Shown here piece after piece: positions 25,801 to 32,290 of a stretch of DNA of 64,000 nt; within the stretch, counting starts at the first letter, position 1, and the number at the start of each line of letters is the position of its first letter. The position numbers were made by a program, and so were the translations under genes. A model generated the notes under the pieces. The model was not told the origin of the DNA. It ran no database searches and saw only the letters and a list, made by a program, of their open reading frames with translations. The stretch comes from CAYRHN01 sp964424115 (GTDB lineage: Bacteria > Chloroflexota > Anaerolineae > Anaerolineales > Anaerolineaceae): NCBI GenBank assembly GCA_964424115.1, contig CAYRHN010000018.1, positions 1 to 64,000 of the forward strand, given 5' to 3'.

Positions 25801-27147
25801 GCCGGTCTGCCCGAAGATGCCGATCGAGCCTTCGCCGCTGCCCTGGATCTCGGCTTTCAGCCCGGCCTGGGTTTCTTTGATGCCCAGCGGCTTGCCGCCG
25901 ATAAAGGGGAACCAGGTGGGCGGGGTGACCTTGCCCTCGAAGGCCGGATTGGGAAAGACGAACGTCGCTTCCAGCTTCTCCGGTTTGTTCTGGCAGAAGG
26001 ATGGGGTGGTGACGGTGATGGTACTGAAGGGCAGCCAGGTGGGCACGTTCACTGTGTAGGCGTTGAAGGTGAAGGGGTCCGAGACCGCCCCGTTGGCGGC
26101 GCGCGCTGTCACGGTCAGCGTCCGCAGCGGATTGAACGGGTTAAACCCAAAATCGTTGGTCATGCTGTAGGTGTGGCTGACCGTATCCCCGCTGGCGGTC
26201 TCCACGCTGTCCACGTCGTGCAGCTTGAAGGTAGCGCTCTGTGGGGTGAGCGACTGCCAGTTGATCGCAGCGCTGAAGGTGTTGTCCAGCGCGCCGATGG
26301 TGGGGAAGTAATACGGTCCGCTGATGCAGGGCGTCACCCCGGTCACATACGGCTTGTCGGGGTCGATGGCAGGCGGCTCATCGTTGGAGCCGGGCGGGTT
26401 GGCGCTGCCGGGCACGCCGGTGAAATCCACCCCGTCCTGCCCCTGCGGGAGGGTCACCATGCTCCAGGAGGGGGTGAAGCTGAAACCGCCTTTGGCCGGC
26501 CTGGCCCAGTAGGTGCCGTCCGTGGGCACGTACACGGCATAGTAGCCGTAAAAGGTGGACACCGCCGAGGCGGTCCCGACCGTGACGGTGGCGCCGGAAA
26601 GCCCCACCTCGGTATTCCATACCCGCCCGGCGACAATGTGGGTCGTATCGGTCGTGGCGCAATTCAACCCTGAGTTGTAACGGATCTCGATGTGATCGTG
26701 CCACTGCGTGAAGGCGGGGCTGGGCGGTTTGCACAGGTTGGTGTTGTTGTAGCGCAGGTCGAACATGGGCGTGTGGATCAGGGTCAGCGGCAGGCTGCCG
26801 GAGAGGTTGTTGTATTCCAGGGAGAGATATGCCAGGGATGTCAGGTTGCCCAGGGCGGGGGTGAGGCTGCCGGTGAGGTTGTTGCCGTTCAGCAGCAGTT
26901 GGGTCACATGCCCGCTTTCGACCGTCACGCCATACCAGGTGGAGGGGGCGCTGCTCACCAGCCAGTTGCTGTTGTCGAACCAGCCATCCCCGCCGGTGCT
27001 GTCATACAGGTCGGCCAGCACCTGGCATTCGGCGGGGGGGATCTCCGTCACCGCCGCGCAGGAGGAAAAGCAGGCGATGCCCGGGCCCCCCAATAGCCGG
27101 TGACGGTGGCTTTCCAGGCCTGGAAGGGCGCATCCTGCGGTTCGCAC
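22891..27147 (-). CDS. Giant secreted repeat protein, 3' part (second LRR module, Ig-like, BNR/propeller and CARDB domains), frameshifted
   Basis: About 1,400 codons without signal peptide, starting inside the upstream reading frame. True coding probably enters at the G6 run near 27086-27091: an added G there joins it in frame to the upstream LRR gene. Order of parts: a CAAVTEIPPAECQVL cap and short LRR module (LNGNNLTGSLTPALGNLTSL); a carboxypeptidase-regulatory-like unit (VAGRVWNTEVGLSGATVTVG); a long beta-rich region; a propeller-like section with repeated WDGSG / VWERN / LVWRENA units; at least two CARDB-type domains (DLEVTDVTAAAPAGGTIPLS, later DLNLETERVLTTL), and the C-terminal tail IYLPVVRR, seen on other secreted proteins here. 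Surface or secreted adhesin-like role is inferred. Confidence 0.82.
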   Translation of the reverse strand: MRTAGCALPGLESHRHRLLGGPGIACFSSCAAVTEIPPAECQVLADLYDSTGGDGWFDNSNWLVSSAPSTWYGVTVESGHVTQLLLNGNNLTGSLTPALGNLTSLAYLSLEYNNLSGSLPLTLIHTPMFDLRYNNTNLCKPPSPAFTQWHDHIEIRYNSGLNCATTDTTHIVAGRVWNTEVGLSGATVTVGTASAVSTFYGYYAVYVPTDGTYWARPAKGGFSFTPSWSMVTLPQGQDGVDFTGVPGSANPPGSNDEPPAIDPDKPYVTGVTPCISGPYYFPTIGALDNTFSAAINWQSLTPQSATFKLHDVDSVETASGDTVSHTYSMTNDFGFNPFNPLRTLTVTARAANGAVSDPFTFNAYTVNVPTWLPFSTITVTTPSFCQNKPEKLEATFVFPNPAFEGKVTPPTWFPFIGGKPLGIKETQAGLKAEIQGSGEGSIGIFGQTGFEAGGATITGKLTGSGKVQISPENGMQLTGAAIEFELAGKIELAKPVVELICGAATAGACRLRDAEAWPIIGGLVKLINQTAQIKLTIEPALTLTANLRSEAGGLAWESGEGSLSLKLTLSLVFEFIKDQLTAEVYGGGKGTLTLWFPPNPSYLKELKGELFGGLKFKVFAFERTFETSYEWVYSPSAKDGGELGVIGTTDSGWAPEKRAYGADASTYAVFQANKSAWNAKPLGLGETTETLMASNVYPQGNPAVVRAGSDIFLFWVHDNTSLPVLQSKEIYFSRMSGGTWSPPAGVTNDTLLDFAPQAAVDKNGHVLLVWERNRNQQPADADLTATYTNGYEIVWSLWNGSAWSPITRLTDNAVLDHAPVLAQGADGNLLLVWRENAAGELLGSAASDIFFSTIWDGSGFQDVYLVTSGTGILTVSPARYDANAMAIAYARDLDGDLTTDADQELYLQQWTGTAWGAAQRLTNDALSDRHPTFLYAADGSPRLVWLKGDQMVGLLGSLSGTPQPLALDASAGILDYAAAQNAAGRMVLVWQGLSEEGVDAFYAAYDEASALFSQALQLTHDRPLEKFMAPLIGADGNLLMAFNRTELVDSTYETASGTVITQVTTLGQTDLYLLSHAFGPDLALADADLRAIPRDPTPGSTVKVYAVLRNLGDQAVPTAAVSFYVMDSSLGMTLIGTVQPPEALPGGATATVSIETTLPASGAPFTIYATADAAGTVAESDETNNQAVLPLALPDLEVTDVTAAAPAGGTIPLSAVVKNNGISAAAATTLDFRLDDPASGTLLGSVPVGALEVGSQTLVSLDWNPAAASDGSYKVYAVANPGGAPAESDRSNNSAWTAAAVLPDLNLETERVLTTLQPDGSLLVSVWVKNNGLRTAQNITLGLYNRPPQPGSLPLSSVTLTVAPGATYAAGLTLANYPFEGFYIGAGYDEGYQDAKVSDNLLVVGNPPRIIYLPVVRR

Positions 27148-27992
27148 AGGCCGGTGTTGGTGAAAGCAAACACCGCCAGGTGGGTCAGGTGGACGAAATT
27201 CTGCGGGATCGACCCGGAGAGCAGCGGGTTCATGAAGATGGAAAGGGTTTGCAGGTTGCTCAAGTTGCCCAGTTCGGAAGGCAGGCCGCCGCTTAGCTGG
27301 TTGTTGTACAGGTACAGGTAGAACAGGTTGCTCAGGCTGCCCAGCTCGGGCGGGATGCTGCCGGTCAATTGGTCGCCGGAGAGGGACAGGTCCTGCAGGT
27401 TGGTCAAATTCGCCAGTTCGGGGGGGATGCTGCCGCCCAGCGGGTTCTCACTCAGGTTGAGCGAGCGCAGGGTGGTGATCAAGCTCAGCTCAGGCGGAAT
27501 GCCGCCGGTCAACTGGTTGGAAAACAACCCCAGCACCTCCAGGCTGGCCATATTGCTCAGTTCGTGCGGGATGTCGCCGCTCAGGTAGTTATAGCCCAGG
27601 TCCAGATATTGCAGGCTGTCCAGGCTGCCCAATTCGGGCGGGATGCTGCCGTCCAGGTTGTTGTTGTTCAGGTACAATGTTTGCAGGTAGGGCAGGTTGC
27701 CCAGTTCGCCTGGCAAGTTGCCTCCCAGGCTGTTGTCGTACAGTTCCAGGTTGGTCACGTGCCCGCCGCTGACCGTCACCCCGTACCAGGTCCCGGCGGT
27801 GGTGGAGGAGAGCCAGTTATCGCTGTGGGTCCATTCCGAGCCGATGTTGTTGTTATACAGCGCCACCAGCGCCTGGCATTCGGCCAGGGGAATATCGGTC
27901 ACCGTGGCGCAGTCGAAGACCTTGACCCCCTGCGCGCTTGCAGCGGGCATCAGCATGGCAAGGACGAGGAACAGACGGAAGATAGCAGACAT
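27048..27992 (-). CDS. Giant secreted repeat protein, 5' part (signal peptide and plant-type LRR)
   Basis: 314 aa from the ATG of MSAIFR, with CAGGAGG upstream. Signal peptide ends PAASAQG. A Cys-capped N-terminal unit (CATVTDIPLAECQALVALYNNN) leads into about eight LRRs of 24 residues with the G-x-I-P-P-E-L plant/bacterial pattern (LGSLDSLQYLDLGYNYLSGDIP). The frame then ends in a chance tail (ARASPAFPPARR). The same cap motif restarts in the other frame a few residues later, so both parts were almost certainly one gene. The frame change lies in GGGGGG at 27086-27091: one base short of an open frame. Confidence 0.85.
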   Translation of the reverse strand: MSAIFRLFLVLAMLMPAASAQGVKVFDCATVTDIPLAECQALVALYNNNIGSEWTHSDNWLSSTTAGTWYGVTVSGGHVTNLELYDNSLGGNLPGELGNLPYLQTLYLNNNNLDGSIPPELGSLDSLQYLDLGYNYLSGDIPHELSNMASLEVLGLFSNQLTGGIPPELSLITTLRSLNLSENPLGGSIPPELANLTNLQDLSLSGDQLTGSIPPELGSLSNLFYLYLYNNQLSGGLPSELGNLSNLQTLSIFMNPLLSGSIPQNFVHLTHLAVFAFTNTGLCEPQDAPFQAWKATVTGYWGARASPAFPPARR

Positions 27993-28140
27993 GATCCACC
28001 TCCTGGGCAAAAAACGCTTCAATTCAATTGATCTGCGAGGGATACCGAAAACAGTGTAGCATATTGCCGGGAAGAATACAATCAGCCGCCGCCGAGGCTG
28101 GGGAGGGGCGGCCCGCTGTGGCATTTATCTCCTTCCGCGC

Positions 28141-28209
28141 GGGCGAAGCACCCGGAACCTGGAAGCTGGACGGCAGCCGCGAAGGTTCCCCGGGTGCTGT
28201 CGCCCCTAC
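28141..28209. repeat. ~69-bp family-J element
   Basis: GGGCGAAGCACCCGGAACCT ... GGGTGCTGTCGCCCCTAC. A reverse-complement copy lies at 37875-37942. The spacer 27993-28467 also holds a family-A element (28261-28317) and an ATCCGTG periodic array (28376-28430); no gene seen. Confidence 0.75.
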
Positions 28210-28260
28210 GGGGGCTTCTTTGCGTTAAGGTCTTCTTCGTGTTCTTCGTGGCAATGCGCG

Positions 28261-28317
28261 GGCGGGGCTTTGTTCATTGGATCACCTCTCACGGAACATG
28301 GCGCCCCGCCCCTACAA
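28261..28317. repeat. Family-A palindromic element
   Basis: GGCGGGGCTTTGTTCATTGG ... GGAACATGGCGCCCCGCCCC, the canonical arrangement of the family. Confidence 0.78.
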
Positions 28318-28467
28318 GGACGGTCAGCACTGCCTGTTCCGATGGAGAACCAATATTTGCTGTAAAAAAGGCTTATCCGTGCGCATCCATTCAATCCGTT
28401 CGCGTAGCGTCCGTGTTCAAAGGTTGTTTCTTTGTACCCTTGCGCAGGGCTCCAAATCGGTCGAAAT

Positions 28468-29349
28468 CTACACCGAATGGAAGAAGGCGCATTCCTCGTC
28501 ATTGCACAGGGCTGCCTCCGCCAGGCGCACGTTGCAGTGGAAGACGTGCCCGATCTCCTTCTGCCCCACCCCGTACATTTTGAAGGTATAGCGGATGCCC
28601 AGCTCCTTCAACTTCGCCTCCATGAAAGGCGCCTGGGGGCGGGCCAGGTCGTGCTCGGCGGTCATCAGATAGGTGGGCGGGAAGGCGGCGGTCAGCTGCC
28701 GGCAGGTGTTGATCCGCTCCAGGTCAGCGGCGGTATAATGCGGGCCGAGGTAATCCTTGAATATCCCCCGCATCAGCCCCATTGCTCCGCCGTTCATCTG
28801 CTGCGTGTCGTACACCCCGCAATTCAAGGCCAGCGCGCGCGGCGCGAAACCCTCCGGCGGGCGGAAATCGAACCCCCGCGCATAGTCCGGGTTGGTGCAC
28901 AGGCTGGCATACAGCGCGGCCAGGTTCGCCCCGGCCGAATCGCCGACGAAGTAAATGCGCTGCAGGTCGAAGGGCAGCTCCCCCGCCTGGGTGTGGATCC
29001 AATGCATCACCCGGTTCAGGTCCTCCAGCGGGGCTGGGAAGCGGTTGGCCGGGGCCAGGCGGTAGTTGAAGTTCACCACCGCAAAACCGCGCTGGGCCAG
29101 GCTCATCCCGTAGAACTGGTAGACCTCTTTGGTGCCGTAGACCCAGCCGCCGCCGTGGATATTGACGATCAGCGGCAGGCGTGCCGGGCGCTCGCGCGGC
29201 AGGTATACGTCCAGCAGGTTCCATTTCCCGTGCGGACCGTAGGAGAGGTCGTCGCGGCGCTCCACATCCGGCGGGGTTTGCAGCCCCTGGTCGCGTTTCT
29301 TATCGGCCGAGGCAAAGACGCGGTTGATCAAGTAGCTGAGGATGGACAT
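28468..29349 (-). CDS. Alpha/beta-hydrolase esterase, HSL/carboxylesterase type
   Basis: 293 aa. Oxyanion-hole motif HGGGW at residues 65-69 and nucleophile elbow GDSAG at 136-140 (Ser138) define the hormone-sensitive-lipase group; YRLAP at 96-100 is typical too. The acid/His residues lie in the C-terminal third (EHDLARPQ and the VFHCN region, where the His is followed by Cys). No signal peptide, so cytoplasmic. AAGGGGGAGC precedes the ATG. Hydrolyses short-chain esters; natural substrate unknown. Confidence 0.93.
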   Translation of the reverse strand: MSILSYLINRVFASADKKRDQGLQTPPDVERRDDLSYGPHGKWNLLDVYLPRERPARLPLIVNIHGGGWVYGTKEVYQFYGMSLAQRGFAVVNFNYRLAPANRFPAPLEDLNRVMHWIHTQAGELPFDLQRIYFVGDSAGANLAALYASLCTNPDYARGFDFRPPEGFAPRALALNCGVYDTQQMNGGAMGLMRGIFKDYLGPHYTAADLERINTCRQLTAAFPPTYLMTAEHDLARPQAPFMEAKLKELGIRYTFKMYGVGQKEIGHVFHCNVRLAEAALCNDEECAFFHSV

Positions 29350-29359
29350 AGCTCCCCCT

Positions 29360-29797
29360 TTATCCCAGCCGCTGGCCGCACTGCTGGCAGAAATTGGCCC
29401 CGGGGATGTTCTCGTATTTGCAGATCGGGCAGACCTTCGGCCCTTCCGCGGCGGGCGGCTCCTGTACTTCAGGCAGCGGAGCGATCTGTGGTGGCGGTGG
29501 AGCGATCGGCTGCGGGTACTGCTGCGGCGGGTAATAGCCCGGCGGGGGATAATAGCCCTGGGGAGGAACCATGGTCTTGCGCCGCTTTTCCTCGCGCAGG
29601 ATCAGCCAGACGAACACGCCGCAGGTGGGCACCGCCAGCAGCAGGCCAAAGAGGAACCCGGCCACCACGCAGGCGGCGAACCCGCCCAGCCCCAGGCTGA
29701 GCTGGTCGCGCCGGATGCCCATCACCAGCGGCGCGATTCCGCATACCACGCCGACCAGCAGGGCTCCGATCACCACGCCGGAATTAAAAGGACTCAT
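29360..29797 (-). CDS. Two-helix membrane protein with C-terminal zinc ribbon
   Basis: 145 aa. Two or three hydrophobic segments fill residues 5-66, then a basic stop-transfer EEKRRK, a Tyr/Pro/Gln-rich spacer (GYYPPPGYYPPQQYPQP), and a zinc ribbon CPICKYENIPGANFCQQCG at the C-terminus with four cysteines in C-x2-C...C-x2-C arrangement. The ribbon would face the cytoplasm. The layout resembles bacterial zinc-ribbon domain proteins with unknown function. It lies 10 bp before the esterase gene on the same strand, so the two are probably co-transcribed. Confidence 0.88.
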   Translation of the reverse strand: MSPFNSGVVIGALLVGVVCGIAPLVMGIRRDQLSLGLGGFAACVVAGFLFGLLLAVPTCGVFVWLILREEKRRKTMVPPQGYYPPPGYYPPQQYPQPIAPPPPQIAPLPEVQEPPAAEGPKVCPICKYENIPGANFCQQCGQRLG

Positions 29798-29868
29798 GCG
29801 AACCTCCTTTGCAGCAGGGGAATACGGAATAGGTTTATTTTACACCCGAGTCGTAAGGGCGGCCGCTC

Positions 29869-30141
29869 TCACCCCGCGCCGGGGCGCTTGAAGGTGTATT
29901 TCATCTCGGTCACAAATTCGTCCGTCACTGCCGATTCGGGCTCCCATTTTGCGTAGATCCCCGGGCCCCTGGAGATCGAGCGCCGGCCGGTGGTTTGCAC
30001 GCTGACCAGCTCCCAGCCCAACGCCCCCAGCCTGTTCAGGCGCTGCTTGGGTTTGATGATCTCGGTCGTATCGCTCCATCTCCACTGCTCTCCCCTGGAG
30101 TCCAGATAATACAACAGATCCAGATATTCCCATTTTGACAT
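29869..30141 (-). CDS. DUF4177-like small protein (paralog 1)
   Basis: 90 aa. Opens MSKWEYLDLL and has LNRLGALGWELVSV followed by a final strand YTFKRP: the WEY...GWELV...FKRP scheme of the DUF4177 family of small beta-alpha-beta proteins. The start has CAGGAGG. A second member is encoded 735 bp away (30876-31106), with the PrcB-like lipoprotein between. Function unknown. Confidence 0.82.
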   Translation of the reverse strand: MSKWEYLDLLYYLDSRGEQWRWSDTTEIIKPKQRLNRLGALGWELVSVQTTGRRSISRGPGIYAKWEPESAVTDEFVTEMKYTFKRPGAG

Positions 30142-30269
30142 GGCGGCCCTCCTGAACGCAAATTCCTGCCGATCTCGAACTGACGTTATTAAGTTAGTCG
30201 GAACGAAAGCCGGTTTCAGGTCGGGGTTTGAACAGGAGGTTTAAGCCCCTTGTTCAACGCAGCCTTCCC

Positions 30270-30806
30270 TCACGGGATGAAGCGGGTCTCAGACGCCACA
30301 ACCGTTTCATCCACCACAAGTTCAATGGTGAATTCCCTGCCCCATCCGCCGCCGGTCTTCGAGACCCGGACAGCCTGGTAGGGCGAGGTGATTTCATCCG
30401 CCTTGGGGTAATCGGGTCCGGGCACGGTGAAACGGGCGCTGACGGTGATGGTATCCCCGCTCCGGCTGACCGCCTCGATCTCCACACCGTAGCCGTGGGT
30501 GCCTTTCCGCCCCTGAAATACCACGATGACGAAGGAAGTATTATAGTCGACCCGCACCAGCTTGCCCACCAGCGCATCCGAGGCTTTCCAGGCAGCATAG
30601 ATCACCTGCGGCCTGGCCGTCACCACAGTCAGCGCCGGATCATGCCCCTCGTAGGCCTTTCTTACCGTGCGCGGCCAAATATCCTGCTCGAGGGTCGTAA
30701 AAGGCAGCCCGGTCGCTCCCGCTTCCGTCGGTTGGGCGGCGGATTGGCAGGTGCACAGCAGGCCGATCAGGGCCAGGATCATCAGGAAGGTGAAGGTTTT
30801 GGACAT
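30270..30806 (-). CDS. Lipoprotein with PrcB-type C-terminal domain
   Basis: 178 aa. Signal peptide with CTC lipobox-like LLCTC at residues 16-20 (Cys at 18 and 20, so the acylated residue is ambiguous). Residues about 60-170 hold the sequence FVIVVFQGRKGTHGYGVEI, ITVSARFTVPGP and TSPYQAVRVSK, matching the PrcB C-terminal domain (the small partner of the PrtP complex in Treponema). The G-x-x-x-x-G-Y-x-V-x-I strand is the most conserved element. Likely extracytoplasmic beta-sandwich, possibly protein-binding. The two DUF4177-like genes flank it. Confidence 0.85.
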   Translation of the reverse strand: MSKTFTFLMILALIGLLCTCQSAAQPTEAGATGLPFTTLEQDIWPRTVRKAYEGHDPALTVVTARPQVIYAAWKASDALVGKLVRVDYNTSFVIVVFQGRKGTHGYGVEIEAVSRSGDTITVSARFTVPGPDYPKADEITSPYQAVRVSKTGGGWGREFTIELVVDETVVASETRFIP

Positions 30807-30875
30807 ATCTCGTCAGCCCGGTCAGCGGGCCTGGATCTGTTTGCCGGGGGTTGAAACCCCCGGCGGCAATCGGCC

Positions 30876-31106
30876 TCATCCCTCCGCGGGGCGCTTGAAG
30901 AAATATTTATAATTCCCCACGCCTCCGTAGGCGCCGGTGGAAACGGTCACCGAGACCAACTCCCAGCCCTGCGAGCCAAGCAGGTTGGCATAGGCGGCCA
31001 TGGTGGTCTTCTTATAATCCGCCACTGGGGCGCCGTTGGCGAAGGTCGGGCGCCATTGATCCTTTTCGAAATCGGTCGATACTTCCAAATATTCCCATTT
31101 TTGCAT
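30876..31106 (-). CDS. DUF4177-like small protein (paralog 2)
   Basis: 76 aa. MQKWEYLEVST, LLGSQGWELVSV and YFFKRPAEG repeat the order of the paralog at 29869-30141, with clear divergence between them. AAGGAGTATACCA precedes the ATG. The stop codon lies close to the convergent repeat spacer. The upstream transposase gene ends 12 bp before its start. Confidence 0.82.
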   Translation of the reverse strand: MQKWEYLEVSTDFEKDQWRPTFANGAPVADYKKTTMAAYANLLGSQGWELVSVTVSTGAYGGVGNYKYFFKRPAEG

Positions 31107-31117
31107 TGGTATACTCC

Positions 31118-31749
31118 TTATGAACCAGGGTTGTACAGGTCTTCATTTTCTTCATCTTCTGCCCACCGGCCGGGATTCCCGGCGATGTAGCTGCGGATGC
31201 GTTCCAAATCTTCCTGGTCGCGCACGATATGGTCGTAAAAATTGCGTTGCCAGATCGGCGCGCCGGGGGTTCCTCGCGCCGCATTGATCCGCACGGTGAC
31301 CGCCGATTTAAATCCCGCCGCCCATGCGCCCAGGGACCGCGGCCGTGGGCCGTTGGGTGGTTGCCGTTGCGATAGGGGCGACGGTTGTTGTTGTAGGGGC
31401 GACCGGCCCCCTGCGGGGATCTTCGACCGGTCGCCCCTACGCCGGTCACGGGTGGAATCCCGGTCGCCCCTACGATTTCGGCGCGAATCCATACCACGGC
31501 ATGAAAATGATTGGGCATGATCACGAATTCATCCAATTCGATCTCGGCCCGGAGCTGCGCGGAACGGCACCATTCCTCCTCCACGATCTTCCCCAGGTCG
31601 TTCAAATGCACCGCGCCGTCCTCGACCCGCCCGAAAAGCGATTCCCGTTGGTGGGTGACCAGCGTGACGAAATAGGCGCCTGCCTGGGCATAATTAAAGC
31701 CCTCCAGGCGGGTGGGACGGCGGTTGCGCGGGGATTGGGAGTTGGGCAT
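31118..31749 (-). pseudogene. RAYT (REP-associated tyrosine transposase), interrupted by its own repeat type and frameshifted
   Basis: Reads in two frames. The N-terminal half (from 31749) shows RAYT hallmarks: LEGFNYAQAGAYFVTLVTH, ELDEFVIMPNHFHAVVWI with the HUH motif HFH that holds the metal for nicking. The C-terminal half reads in another frame (about 31343 to 31118): SLGAWAAGFKSAVTVRINAARG then GAPIWQRNFYDHIVRD, in which Tyr is the expected catalytic residue (NFYDH). Between them, 31330-31500 is nearly all palindromic repeat (GTAGGGGCGACCGG arms) with no normal protein-coding character. The repeats have inserted in the gene's variable linker, where RAYT genes often vary. Either inactive or rescued by frameshifting. 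Next to DUF4177 gene. Confidence 0.78.
31393..31440. repeat. 48-bp palindrome inside the RAYT gene
   Basis: Arms GTAGGGGCGACCGG (31393-31406) and CCGGTCGCCCCTAC (31427-31440) enclose an asymmetric middle. The same 48 bp occur exactly, in inverse orientation, at 31969-32016. Confidence 0.9.
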
Positions 31750-31759
31750 GATCGATCTG

Positions 31760-31942
31760 CTATCCTTTCCCCTCCACCACGCGGATCTCCTCCTCGGTCA
31801 ACCCGTACAACGCGTACACCCATTGGTCGACCGCGCGCCATTTTTCGACAAACGATTTGGGAGTGATGGACGAGATGGGCATTGCGTTTCCGCCTTGATC
31901 TGGATATGGGTTAATCATATACCCGATTCGCCGGGGAGGCAA
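31760..31942 (-). pseudogene. C-terminal remnant of a Type IIG/Eco57I-like methylase or restriction protein
   Basis: About 60 codons. The last 34 residues, ITPKSFVEKWRAVDQWVYALYGL and then TEEEIRVVEGKG, match the end of many Eco57I/type IIG enzymes, where the pattern is D-x-x-V-Y-x-L-Y-G-L-T-x-x-E-I. No upstream part of the enzyme is present; the sequence before it is repeat-like. It sits 10 bp from the RAYT gene, so the mobile element may have marked or helped the deletion. Family assignment is by recalled pattern. Confidence 0.5.
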
Positions 31943-31968
31943 ATGGGTTGCGGTAGGGGCGGCCGGGT

Positions 31969-32016
31969 GTAGGGGCGACCGGTCGAAGATCCCCGCAGGG
32001 GGCCGGTCGCCCCTAC
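31969..32016. repeat. 48-bp palindrome, inverse copy of 31393-31440
   Basis: Exact reverse complement of the copy in the RAYT gene. The spacer 31943-32290 has no gene; it also contains a shorter GTAGGGGCGGCC fragment at 31953, a family-A-like element (32067-32129) and an ATCCGTG array (32158-32206). Confidence 0.9.
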
Positions 32017-32218
32017 CCAGCCCCCTACCTTATCCGATAGAGAAGGAGAAGCAGCAGAATTCGAAAGGGTGGGCTACGGGGCGGCATGGTTTCGCGCCAG
32101 CAAGGAGGGTGTTGCACCGCCCCTCAACCCACCCTACGCCTTAAACTAAAAATGATCTATCCGTGCAAATCCGTTCAATCCGTGCGATCCGTGTTCAAAG
32201 GTTTTCTACGCATTTCCC

Positions 32219-32246
32219 TTGACAAATTAATTTAACTCATTAAAAT
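32219..32246 (+). promoter_or_regulatory. Promoter of the carboxypeptidase operon
   Basis: TTGACA (32219-32224), 16-nt AT-rich spacer, TAAAAT (32241-32246). Ribosome-binding site AAGGAGATCC follows just before the ATG at 32291. Confidence 0.75.
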
Positions 32247-32290
32247 ATTTTTAAATACCCCCAACCTTTCCAACCCAAGGAGATCCCCCC

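Noticed and set aside
24697..26673. Long plus-strand frame inside the giant repeat protein gene
   Set aside because: It is antisense to CARDB/propeller repeats and has Gln/His/Arg-rich composition with no motif.
31012..31380. Continuation of the first RAYT frame past the HUH domain as the real C-terminus
   Set aside because: That frame translates the WQRNFYDH region out of register and overlaps the next gene; the other frame restores the known RAYT end.
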